DNA of 64,000 nt from Cerrena zonata (lineage: Eukaryota > Basidiomycota > Agaricomycetes > Polyporales > Cerrenaceae). Where the stretch lies: the NCBI GenBank assembly GCA_038087015.1, contig JASBNA010000016.1, forward strand, positions 248,001 through 312,000. Reading direction: 5' to 3'. Shown piece by piece: positions 48,070 through 58,897 of the stretch. How positions within the stretch are numbered: the first letter of the stretch is position 1; every line of letters starts with the position of its first letter. The notes beneath the pieces were generated by a model. The model searched no databases. It was not told the origin of the DNA and worked only from the letters and a program-made list of their open reading frames with translations. Position numbers and translations under genes: made by a program.

Positions 48070-49744
48070 ACAATTGCTCGGCTCCCTACTACTCTGACCC
48101 CGTTTGGCGATCCGCGTACTCCCCATTCGTTTCTCTGCCCCCCGATTTTGTTGGTTTCTTTGTGCATCGTTTCCATTCGAGCGCTTTGATAGCCGCGTCC
48201 TTTCTGTGTTCCCTTCGAATTTATTTATTCTCCACATGGTTTCAATCTCTCAGGGAAAGCAAGGTTCAGGTCGTCATACTTGCGATGTGATTTTGTTTCA
48301 CGCCGTTTTTGACGCAGTTTGAGCCATCGCGCGCTTTTTTCATTGTTCCTGACCTTGCATGCGTCACACTTGTCGTACATGGAACTTTAGATGAGGATTA
48401 GGAAGGGCGGTCGTTGTCAGGGAATGGGCGGTTGAATTCAACGGAACTCTATTAGTGTTCGTCACGGTGCAGTAAATCATCCGAGAAGTACCGACGGGGT
48501 GAGTCCATCGATTCCTCTCCGTGTTATGATATTGGTTGTGAAATGCTTTTGTTGGGGATGACGCTATGTCTTAAGTAGATGGGACGATCATACTTGAATT
48601 CGCAGATCATTGCGCCACCGTTACGTACGGTACAGCGTCTGCAATGGGGATGGATTGACGACGGCAACCGTAATAATTCTGAGCATCTTGTCAGATGATG
48701 CGGCATAAAGAAAAGTCTTTCTTACTATTATGGGCTCTTGCATCTATTGAATCGTTTGAGTTTAGCTCTCTGCAAAAGGTCGACAATCCCGTTACACCTC
48801 ATTGGTCCCTGTCCGGTGCGAAGTTCTCCGTTAAACCATTCTCCGAATATTGCATCGAGTGTCAAACTCTGCATTAACCACCATGCCAGACTTACATCTA
48901 TGACTAACGAACATCTGTCATCGACGATGTATCACGGTGATTGCTATATCTCCCCCTTGATCACTGTAACTATAATGACCGTATATTCCGTACAGGTGAC
49001 AATGTCTGTCATTTGTATATTTTAATTTTGGAGAACATGTCCCGTATGAGGTACCTGACGGTGACCTTCGTAAATTGTGGACGCCGAATAGTAGTTTTGG
49101 TATTCGCGCATCATTTTTAGGGTTTGTTGGTACTTCCCTCGGTGAACAAACATTCACTTTCGAAACTCATTGCAAATTCCCAATCGACAACTCCGTTGTT
49201 GTTCGCGCTGTGACATTTGAATTGTCCCGCCTGTACCTCGATGTCCATTAATATGAGCGGACATTGAGGTTCAGGCGGTCCGATAGTTTATTCCCACTTT
49301 GTCCTCCCACGACAATCACCTTTTCAAGTCCTATACTGACACATTCCATATCTTGATGGTAGCTTCAGATCCTTATTGGTCAAATGTCTATACCTCCATC
49401 GATACTTTCCATGGGTCCCACTCCGAGGCAACGCCCTTCCGTGGGAGTGCGTGGTGTAACGACCTTTTGTCACATCGGGCTATGGACCATTTCTGTTCCA
49501 AACTGCGTTATAGTGCGGACTTTATCACGGATCTCGGCGTCGCCTGTCCTCTGTTTCACGCATCGGGGGTCTGGACGAAACACCAAGGGCTATCGCGATC
49601 ACATCTGATGATACCCTTCCAATACTGCAAATGGCCCATATTTGTCCGTCCCTGGAATTTCGTTTATCCCAGTGTGCAGGGGGAAATAACTCCTGCCCGA
49701 AGAAACAAAGTCCGATGTTTGTGTCGGTTTACCAGGCCATACCG
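48070..49744. other. Intergenic region between mini-dsRBD genes B and C
   Basis: About 1.7 kb. The 3' flank of gene B is T-rich to 48320. No exon of another dsRBD copy was detected on the plus strand. The frame at 49299-49820 starts at a TTG, not an ATG, and has no protein-like features. Confidence 0.45.
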
Positions 49745-49752
49745 TATAAAAA
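49745..49752 (+). promoter_or_regulatory. TATA box of mini-dsRBD gene C
   Basis: TATAAAAA 132 bases before the ATG at 49877. It parallels the TATA box upstream of gene B, though the leader here is longer. Confidence 0.45.
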
Positions 49753-49876
49753 CCCTCCAAGAGATGAGGGAAAACAGCAAGAAACTGCTAACATCTACAT
49801 TCTTCCTTTCGTACTCTTGACAGAGCTCTCTTACTTTCGCATATACTCCAAGACATTACTGTTCCTACCCTACGAC

Positions 49877-50274
49877 ATGGCCGACCCCGCCCGCTCAGGT
49901 ACGTAGCCACACATATTGCGCTCGACTTCATTTTAATTCTCTACTCCTAGGCCCTGCTACTCAGCTCAACAACTGTGATTATCTTGTACTCTGACGTTGT
50001 CAGACTCTCACTAACCTGCACAATCTGCAGACTTGCAAGGCAAATATCAGAGCACCGAAATGTTGAGCTATGTAGAGAGTCGTACTCCGACAGGACGTTG
50101 GCGTTTTGAGGCCAAAGGTATGGTCGCTGAAATTGATGCGCCTTGCGACGAATACTGATAGCTATGATGCTAGTGTACGGTGAAAAGAAGGGTGAGGGTG
50201 AAGGTGACACGCGATCTGAAGCCAAACATGCCGCTGCAGCTCAGGTCTTGGCCTGGTTCAGAAATAACGAGTAA
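49877..50274 (+). CDS. Mini dsRNA-binding-domain protein, copy C
   Basis: Four exons (49877-49898, 49951-49974, 50031-50117, 50174-50274), all introns in phase 1 and at the same places as in copy B, give 77 residues. Helix 1 has TQLNNYLQGKYQSTEMLSY, the strand region has RTPTGRWRFEAKVYG, and helix 2 reads EGDTRSEAKHAAAAQVLAWF. The pattern GEGEGDTRSEAK keeps the Gly-rich turn and one Lys but replaces the paired Lys with Arg/Ser, and the H-x-P-x-W motif is P-T-G-R-W. It is a single-domain protein like copies A and B, about 1.8 kb from B on the same strand. The shared exon plan shows that the genes are paralogues made by duplication, then diverged strongly in sequence. Confidence 0.8.
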
Positions 50275-51133
50275 CTTGTAGGAGGTAGAATCGCTACCTT
50301 TTCCTTTCTCGACATCGAATGCATTTCTCGGGGGAAATATGGAATCGTTGAATGAAGTTGTGTATCACTGGCATTTAGTTGCCGTAACGCTTATGTAACA
50401 TTGTGTAGTAACCCCCAACACGTAACATTGATTATACTGGCATTGAATCTACCGTAGTAACATCATCAGGTCGTAAGTACTAGTAGTCCACCTCGAAGCA
50501 ACACGAAGTTGGTAAGTGGAATCCGACAATATGGGTAGTGTCAATTTGAATAGTGACGCACACCGTTGTAAACCATGCTTATGGCATCTTTGTACCCTCT
50601 AGACTCAAGCAAGCATTTTTACGCACCAGCATGTCATCACGGCGACTGGTTCCTTTTCTTGTAGCCGGTGTAACAGGTAGGTGTTGTATCCCCGAAGTTG
50701 GATGTCTTGTCATACTGAATTATGGTCAATTGGATCGAAAGGCGTCTTGTCAGGCGTGTACATCTTCAAGCCGTTGTTAGAGAAAGCAGATCAAGATCGT
50801 CAACGGTATGTGCATTGAGCGACTGTGCAACCTACATCCCCGCATCATCGGGACTGACTCGTGGTCATAGACAAGCCCAGGCGGAGACAGGTGCGCGGCC
50901 GTCAGCGTTGAGCTCTACGATGACGCCCCAGACTACCGAAGCTGCTGACGTTGTGCGGTCTCCATCCTCACAAAAATAGAGGTAGACGATAGATAGCAGC
51001 TGATACAGATAACGGGTAACTCGATTGAAGCATTATTATTGCAGTCATATAGTCGAACTTGATATCATTGGGAGTAGACAGACTACTTGTCAGATATGCA
51101 CACTATCGGTATAAATTGCTAACTACGCCACAT
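50275..51133. other. Convergent intergenic region
   Basis: The 3' flanks of mini-dsRBD gene C and the SAD1/USP39 gene. Plus-strand frames at 50553-50979 do not look like proteins; no gene supported. Confidence 0.5.
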
Positions 51134-53138
51134 TTACTTGTCCACAGCCATACTAAAGGTCGAGTCTCCGTTATTAACGTGCGGAACAGGAGTATCTGCT
51201 CGACGCTCCCATATCTACATCATTGGTATCATCAGCATTTCAGTCAGGCTCCCACAGCCCATCACTAACCTGTAGCACCGTCTCCCCGAGGAAGATCATT
51301 TCTTTTCGGATTTCCTCCACGATGAGATCCTGGATTTGGAACCATCTCTCATTTTCACCACCGCCCGCGCCAGCTCGTACATGGACCTTCCAAACGGTGC
51401 TGTCCTTGTCGCGTGTCGCACCTGCCGCTGATTCGTGTGTCACGTTGGCTATCAAGTCGTACATCGTGGGTGGGTGATCTGACGGAGCATCCAAGTCTAA
51501 AGTAACAGTCATTGCGTCAGTGCAGGGCTGATGGAGCGATGTGAATGATCGGATGTAACTTACAATCCCGGAAGTCCAGTCCCCGCAGAGGGAAATTCAC
51601 AATTGTTGGATTTTTCTCTTCTACAAAAACATTTTTTGTGAAGCGCTTGAAATGCAGTACAATATATGGCGGCAGCCGCTGACACTTGAATCTGCGGACT
51701 TGGCCGGCTGACTCCTAAGGTTCGATGAGCATCGGAATATCGCAGCCGCGACGGCGAGGATATTTACCTGCGTTGTTTTCCCGTCATATTTGGAAAGGAC
51801 AGATTGAATGCTGACTTGAGGAATAATATTCTTCTCTACAGAATCTTGGAACAACGGAGGAGGTGGTAAATCGACGGCCAAAAATAGGAACGGGGATGTT
51901 GATGATTTAATCTCTGAATTTGTCGGTGAGTAATCACTCTATAATGCTGACAAGGTGCTTACCGCGATCGATGTCAAATCGGGGCTTTTCATTTCCGTAT
52001 GCTGCTGAGCGCACCAGAATCTGTTGTGTCTCCATGCGCACCTCACCTTGAAAAGTGGAGAACATAACGCCTATAGTAGGTCTAATTAGCTTTGGCTCAA
52101 TCGAAATATATTATGGGCGTACTAGAGTTCTTTCTTTTACTGCCGCCCATGTCCTTGTGTAGACGGTTCAAGAGCCACCCTAAGAACTCTACTGGGTCCC
52201 CTTGCCTTTCGAGGCTGAACTTCCCTGCGCTAGCTCGTCCCACTTCCTGGAGGAATTCGTGTGGGCTGACCTGGCTCTTGAATAGTCTCGGGTTCCAGAT
52301 CTTTTTTGCAAGTCCAGCGAAGCGCTTGAGCAATTCAGACTCCTTTCCCCGGTAGTTTGACAAGAGAAGATGATCTCGTAGCGGTTGGACGTGGAGTAGA
52401 GAGTGAATGACTACATTCATATAATCGTTGCGTTTGATATCATTTAGACCAATATATCCGGGGATATATAACTTTGATGATAGATCGTATGATGGTCTGT
52501 TCAAGATGGCAGGAGTCGATAGATGGGCAATCGAAGCCTTAGTGAACGTCGGAGCAAGTACGAATGCGATGTCCTCAAGTGACGGGTCCAGAACTGGATA
52601 ATTATCTGGCAAGACATAAACCTAAAAGCCGATAAATAAGTATCATTTACGGCGGTTCGGTAGGATAGAGGGCAAACTTTAGTGGTTTCCAAATTAATGA
52701 ACACATGGTGATCATCATGTATTGAGTGTGCGTAAGCATACGACTTTCGCCCGCGACCCTGGAAGTACTTTCCGCAGACAAGACAGCCATATATGTTGAT
52801 ATTTGATGAGGATACTGAACAAACCTTCTCAAAGTCGAAGTCTAGGACGGCTCTGTTGATCTATTACTGTAAGTCCATCACTTGGTTTTAGACGGAGAAC
52901 AGCTTGTGTAGCCGCTTACTGTGTCCAGGTAGAGGTCGGAAGCTCGTGCAGGCTCGGCTTCATCTCCTCCCATTTCTTCCTCATCCCATCCGTCATCTGT
53001 AGGGTTGTCTGCCGACGTGTGCTCTGTATTCGTCTCTGTAGTGTCGTTATGGTCGTCCACCCGGGGTCGCTTGGATGGTCTTTGGGATTCTGAATTGAGC
53101 TCTCTTTCAGGAGTAGACATTCCCTTCTTTCCAGCCAT
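51134..53138 (-). CDS. SAD1: SAD1/USP39 splicing factor (inactive ubiquitin-protease fold)
   Basis: The ATG at 53138 opens a Lys/Glu-rich N-terminus with RPSKRPRVDD. A zinc-finger UBP domain follows, visible as YGCLVCGKYFQGRGR, then SYAYAHSIHDDHHVF, then YVLPDNYPV. The peptidase-like domain starts YIGLNDIKRNDYMNVVIHSL: where active proteases have a Cys in the GNTCYMN box, this has Asp, and the fold is therefore inactive, as in USP39/Sad1. Later blocks include SPHEFLQEVGRAS, DPVEFLGWLLNRLHKD, LPPYIVLHFKRFTKN and VNFPLRGLDF. The last exon ends at 51134. Sad1 stabilises the U4/U6.U5 tri-snRNP before pre-mRNA splicing. About eight introns of usual size. It shares a 264-base divergent promoter with RSM22. 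Confidence 0.92.
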
Positions 53139-53402
53139 TTCTTTTCAAAAATTGTTCACAGGAAGACAGAAAGTTCGTAGCAGGATGCGTAAACAATTGA
53201 GGAATGCTATAGACCAGATGTTAGTGGCTGCTGTGAAACATAAACGCCCAACCACTGCATGATCGAAGCAGGCGCTCAATTATGCGAGTCCTGCTTTCCT
53301 TCAGCCACAACTTGGTGGAGGTACTTGCTATTCACTGACTTGTACTTGCCATAACTCCCGAAACTGAAAGAAGACAGGATACTTACTGTATTGTTCTCCT
53401 TT
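53139..53402. promoter_or_regulatory. Bidirectional promoter of SAD1 and RSM22 homologues
   Basis: 264 bases separate the two divergent start codons, so one short region must drive both a splicing factor and a mitochondrial ribosome factor. No TATA box is seen. Confidence 0.5.
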
Positions 53403-55694
53403 ATGTTACGATCTTTCCCTAGTCGGTCCGCACGCGCTATACGTACATGCCATGCAGGGGCATGCAATTTGTCCTCGTCAGCAACGAAACCTTCGTCGTC
53501 CCTACCTAACGCACCTGTGGACCTAGACCCAAGCTTCCGTGCATTACTTAATGATGTAGACCTTTCATTACTGAAGCATCGGGCACGAAATACCATACCA
53601 GGATCCCACAGTTCCCCGTCCCGCCGGGAACTCGAAGTTGTACCACATGAGCAAGACCCTGAGGTGGACTATCTTACGTCTGAAGAACTAGACGTCTTGC
53701 AAGATAGGGAAGACAGGGAGCATCGTAAATCCCCAGCAGCACTCTTTGGTAGTCAGCGAATTGGCGCAATATCCATCCCCTTTGAGCTTCAACAGATGAT
53801 TAATAACCTTATAGCAGGTACGTATGCACAGCGAAATGTATTTGATGTATTTTACTGATTGGCTCTGGAACTACAGAGTCCGATAAACCGCTGCTACATG
53901 CTGATGCAGAAAGGTTGTTCCTGGATGAGGGTAGCGAAACTCCTGAATGGAGCATCTCCTTCAACAAGAAATACAAGTCACGGCGGCAGGCATATCTAAG
54001 AGGAGACCGTGACGGCACTGCTTTCGCTTCTGTTGCCCTTCCGGCACAATATGCCGTAGTTTACTCCGTTCTGGATCACATCAAACATAGGATGGGGCCG
54101 GAGTGGACAGTTGGTCATGTTATTGATTGGGGTTCAGGTACTGGGAGTGGACTCTGGTTTGTTTATTCTTCACAATCTCAGCGCCGATTATTTGTCGTGA
54201 ATGATGGCTAACCTATCACAATTTGAAAGGGCTTCTACACACTCGTTCCAGAAAATCAAGGAATCAAATGTTTCGGTGACATTAGATGATGCAACGCTAG
54301 CCGAATCGACACTGCAATCATACCTTGGAATCGATAAACGTGATGGTCTTGTCAACATCGCCAAGCGATTGGTCAAAGGTAGTCTCGTGAACATCTCTAT
54401 CTACGCTCAATTGACCGTAAACTTAGACCTGAAGACGGGAGATACGACTGTGACCTGGAAACGTTCATTCTCGGGAACTGAAAAGAACCCCGAAGATGGC
54501 GAAGTTCTTGCACTATCGGCATTTCACCTCTCCACTTTACCAAGTCACGTAGCAAGATTGACCCTTTTCAAAGAAATCTGGGAAAGTAATGCGGATACCA
54601 TAGTGGGTCTTCTCTTATTTATTTGTTTGCCGGCGCTGTTGTTGATATGATGTCAATGGTAGGTCCTGATAGATCACAATACAAAAGCCGGATTCGAAGC
54701 CATTGCAGAAGCAAGGGAATACCTCCTTCGGAAAGGCAAGCAGCAATTAGCCGATCCAAGTTCTTCGAACGTTACGCTCATGGGGTCTCACGTTCTTGCG
54801 CCGGTAAAACAAAATCTAATGTCGGAATTTGAACCCGATTGACATGTGTGTCTTCTAGTGTCCACATGATGGCGCTTGTCCACTTCACCAACCAGGTAGC
54901 AAACTGATCTGCGGTTTCTCACAGCGGCTCCAACGGCCAGACTTTGTGCGCAAAACGAAACACTCTGGAATAGGACATGAAGACACTGGATACTCATACG
55001 TCGTCATTCGAAGGGGAGAAAGGCCACCTAAACCCCACACCAAAGTTGGACGTGTTGGGGAAGTGGGCCGCCGAGTACAAGAGAAGTTGCTTCATCCCCA
55101 GGCGCCCATAGTTGAATTACTTGTTGATGGTGAACATGGCGAGTCCGCCTCGATCGAATCGGCGCCCACACTTGACAGTTCTAGTTCCCCAAGCGTCCCG
55201 TCTTTGCTAGCCTCCAGTGAAGAGATTGCTGCGGCGTTAAGAGCAGAGGCGTACAGCTGGCCACGACTAGTGTTCCCACCGCTCAAGAAGAGTGGTCACA
55301 TCATCCTTGATGGATGTACTCAAGAAGGTACAATCAGTTCTGCTCGTATTTGACGCTCCAGCTAATCTTGTTTTTATCGTGTTTCTCAGGTAAGATCATG
55401 CGAATGACTATCCCTCGGTCTCAAGGTAAACAACCGTTCTACGATGCCCGGAAGTCCAACTGGGGTGATTTATTCCCTCACGAGCCCAAAAATTCACCTC
55501 AGGAGAGATACGCCCCAACCCGTGGCAAACGTCATGATGGAACCCCTCTCAAAGGTGCCCACATTGGTAAGAGCGGTGGCCCGGCCCAGAAAAAGACGAA
55601 AGAAGAGTTGTTGGCCTTTGAAAAGGCCAAGCATGAACGACGAAAAGCCCGCTCTTTAGATAGGAGAGAAAAGCACGCATTCTACGGCGACTAA
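53403..55694 (+). CDS. RSM22: RSM22/METTL17-like mitochondrial small-subunit ribosome assembly factor
   Basis: The ATG at 53403 gives an Arg/Ser-rich start (MLRSFPSRSARAIRTC) typical of a mitochondrial presequence; the open frame upstream begins only with TTG. A methyltransferase-like domain follows, with the glycine loop VIDWGSGTGSGLW near 54120-54155 and VLIDHNTKAGFEAIAEAREY after the next intron. The hallmark CPHDGACPL motif comes right after the intron ending near 54858, followed by a further Cys (KLICGFSQR). In METTL17 such cysteines bind an iron-sulfur cluster. Downstream are GYSYVVIRRG and SWPRLVFPPLKKSGHIILD. The C-terminal exon after 55388 is Lys/Arg-rich (HERRKARSLDRREKHAFYGD). The protein supports assembly of the mitochondrial small ribosomal subunit. 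Six or so short introns. Confidence 0.9.
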
Positions 55695-57958
55695 TTTATT
55701 GGCTTTTCCGCAAAGCTTATCCTCATGCTCTCGGAAGTTGTATGGAACTCACCTCTCAGAACGCACCTCTCAGTCATAGACCACACTCCCGATTATCTAC
55801 TGTACTTTTTCTGCCGTCATGTAAAGCAGTGACCTAATATTTTGATTGGCTTCACAAATAGACGTCACGGACCCTTCATTGAACGCTACCTCAATTGCGC
55901 CTCAAAACTACATGGAGGCATCTGAAGCCCGATGGTAGCGTCTGAAGAATTAAAGTAGACATCCCTAATAGCAAAAAATGCTATCTTACGGCATTTCTAC
56001 AAATGAGTAGTAATGGCGAACTTGCTTTCTATAAACTCTGCAGTTTTAAAATTTGCTACTGTGGAGAATCTCAGAAGCATCAGTCTTAACGCCCTGATGC
56101 TTCGTCGGAGGTTGCCGAAAACATGGATCGAAGCAAGTACAGACAACGCCGCATTTCTTACGCCGGGGACAGTGTCAGGAAGCTCAAAGAGGCGTTACGA
56201 CATTTCACATCCTATATATCATACGAGATATCCGGCTGAAATAATCACTGCCGGAAAATGGAGTGAGGAAGAATAAACTATCATCAACTGGACTCGGAAT
56301 TCACAAAATACCCGCCGTACGCTGTCGTACGGGCAGGGTCCACAATTACATTTCCAAACCAACAGCAGAATAGGCACGTCTGGACTCTGTTGTCCTAGTG
56401 TATTTCGACGGCCAAGGAGCCCTCTAGCCGTGACACCCTACAAGCTGTCAAATACTGGTTTCATGCCATACAATGAATGCTCCGGAAAAGTACTTGTGTT
56501 TAGCCTTTTCAGCGGAAAGGTGGGTCATAGTTCGGTACAGCAGGCTGCGAGCCCAGGAACATTCTTACCTCTTCGGGGATGTGTCAGAAGCTAGAGGATT
56601 ACACTCTGACGCACTTGATACATGGCGCACCACCCGAGAGAGACGAAAACAGCGAAAACAAGCGTCCAGAGAGCAAAGCAGCGTGAGATGAAAGCGGAGA
56701 GGCTTTTTACGTGGGGTGGGTGATTCGAGACACCATGTGAGTGGTATCAGGAGAGCCTGGGGATGACGATGCGTGGGTAATCCATGACCTTCTCATCTGG
56801 TCGAAAGGCGATAGTTGTGTTTCAACCAGGGTTGACAGAAGAGCAGATCGGCGTTTTGATAGGAAACCACAATTCGCGTCTCGTGTGGGATAGGAAAAGG
56901 CGACTTCGGAGAAGGATATTTGTTTATGATTGACTAGTACAGTTGTCTAGCCCGCAGCTCCAATGTCTGCCACGGAATTTGGATGTGTGTCATGCCTGCC
57001 ACTGTGCGGTACATGATTCGATAGAAGAGTATTACTATACCTATCTAACGATACCTGGTATCCAGGGGGAAATGAGAGTTCTATCATATCAAGTGTAAGC
57101 AGGGTAGCCTGTCAAGGCCGTGTACAGAAAGTCCGAGGGAGATCGCGAGAGTACGACACAAGAGAGGTCGGTTTTTGGTGTACGGAGAACACTGGAAAGG
57201 TATCGGCATCGCATCTAGCGGATATGAACTCCTAGGAGATGGGCACCATGCAGTTGTATGAGTGTTTAGTGAGACGCGCTTGTTCGAAGCAAGGAGCTGT
57301 ACATATGCGCGCCAAGTCCACGCGAATTATTGCAGAAATACCAAGGTTAACTACCTCCGAACAACAACGGGAAGAGAGACAGATGATCTTCGCGAGACAA
57401 AGGAATGCTTTCCAGAGAATCGGCCTCATTGCTTGTTCCCGACCGCGAGATTCTAACGGCGGAGCTAGAAAAAATTCCTCTATTGAGTCTATATGTGATG
57501 AACGTATCGTCGGTCAGATCTGTAAGGTTCAACGCCAACGCTCACCAACGCCGTCCTGTAAAATGTATGGCCACAAGATAAACGTGGAGACGATCTTGAT
57601 AACAGGGAGAGCTAGGGGCTCGAGTCTGACAATAACCCTATTTACGTTGATGCATATCTAGAACTGCAAAGGGGCCTCGGACCTATCACCGGAGGGAAAG
57701 CGAGGTGCATTGGATATGAAGAAATGGGAAAGCGTGTCTTCCTGTGAGAGGGCTCCCGTGATGGGCTCATCATTGGACGACGGAAATAAGCGAATAATGA
57801 CGGTCAAAAAATCTGAAAAGGCAATAGAGAGTAGTAATCCATACGAAGGTACTTACAGACAGAGTTTTAGGGTAAGAGAGCGAGCGCATTACTGCCGTCT
57901 GCAGGAGACCGTCAAGGAAAACCACTAGTGCAGGAGGGAACAGCATGTTGAAGCGGCG
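55695..57958. other. Intergenic region, no supported gene
   Basis: About 2.3 kb between RSM22 and the mL40-like gene. Plus-strand frames at 56013-56276, 57239-57661 and 57710-57928 start with other codons or ATGs in weak context. They show no domain and do not splice together. Confidence 0.5.
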
Positions 57959-58639
57959 ATGCTGCGGCCCGGTCGCTGGGTTTCAAAACTTCGGCGAAAT
58001 GGTCTAGCTCGTTCGTCCAGGTTGTGTTCTATTGCTCTAGCATCGTCCACCACAGTAATGGCCTCCACTTTCCTCTCGCTTCGCAAAACGCGCATTCCCT
58101 TTCGTATCGGCCAGACCTCCGTCCGTCATGCCGCCGCAGAACACAGCGGTAACGACATAAGGAAGGACCTCATACGACGTATCCTCTACCCAACCAACAT
58201 TCGTAACGGTCCTTCGCCAACAGGCACTTGGCTGCCAGACGTCGGTCGCAGGCTGCAACGTGCCATACCCTCCGTACAAGCACATGAAACGATCGAACGG
58301 GCGTGGCTCTTACACCAACGTCACATTCGCCGACGGAGAATGGCAGAGGCAGAGAAGAAGTTCCAGTGCATGCATAGTGCAATGGAGAAGCTGCGAGAGC
58401 TGAGCCCAAAGCTTTATGAGGAGGCGAACAAGGACGAGGATCCTAGGGCTAGAAGCCCCGAAGAGACCGAGATATGGAAGTCGTTGAAGAAATCGGAGAG
58501 GAGGGCTTTTGATTCTAGGATAAGAGGCCTATTCCCTAGGGAAATGCGCACGCCGACAGAGACTCCTCCCACAGGTGGTTGGAATTACGACTATCAGCCG
58601 ATTCTGCGGAAAAGTACCACAGAAAACAGCAGTGCCTGA
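57959..58639 (+). CDS. Mitochondrial large-subunit ribosomal protein mL40 (MRPL28 family)
   Basis: Intron-free frame of 226 codons. The core reads DLIRRILYPTNIRNGPSPTGT, then DVGRRLQRAIPSVQAHETIE, RAWLLHQRHIRRRRMAEA and a basic helix. This matches fungal MRPL28/mL40, whose signature is IRRxLYP near the start and HETIxRAWxLHQR. The ATG at 57959 gives an Arg-rich leader; a second ATG at 58058 begins MASTFLSLRKTRIPFRIG, which is a more classical mitochondrial presequence, so the true start may be 58058. The C-terminus is Arg/Thr/Pro-rich. It is a structural protein of the mitochondrial 54S subunit. Convergent with CSN2 on the other side (258 bases). Confidence 0.75.
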   Translation: MLRPGRWVSKLRRNGLARSSRLCSIALASSTTVMASTFLSLRKTRIPFRIGQTSVRHAAAEHSGNDIRKDLIRRILYPTNIRNGPSPTGTWLPDVGRRLQRAIPSVQAHETIERAWLLHQRHIRRRRMAEAEKKFQCMHSAMEKLRELSPKLYEEANKDEDPRARSPEETEIWKSLKKSERRAFDSRIRGLFPREMRTPTETPPTGGWNYDYQPILRKSTTENSSA

Positions 58640-58897
58640 AGTAAGTCAGCTGTTTCGTTCGAAGTGCGCCACCTCACGAGCATACTCGACAGGGCCCTCA
58701 CTGTTTCCTCTTTTCCGGAATTGTCTCGGGCACGTTCTTGGGAAAATTATTGTACTTACAGCTCTACTCGATGCACTCATATAGACATCCGTTAATTCGC
58801 TATCGCACGGTGAATGAACTAATTGAACAATTCCGAAAGCTAGGTAGAAATACAGGGATGAACACAAAACAAAGGATATTACACTTGTTGGCAACAT

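Noticed and set aside
49299..49820. 173-codon plus-strand frame next to mini-dsRBD gene C
   Set aside because: Starts at TTG, overlaps the promoter of gene C and lacks any dsRBD or other motif.
54810..54915. Minus-strand tRNA-like sequence with A-box (TGGTGAAGTGG) and a perfect T-arm
   Set aside because: It has no acceptor stem, and it overlaps an intron and the conserved CPHDGACPL coding motif of RSM22 on the other strand, so the match is best explained by chance.
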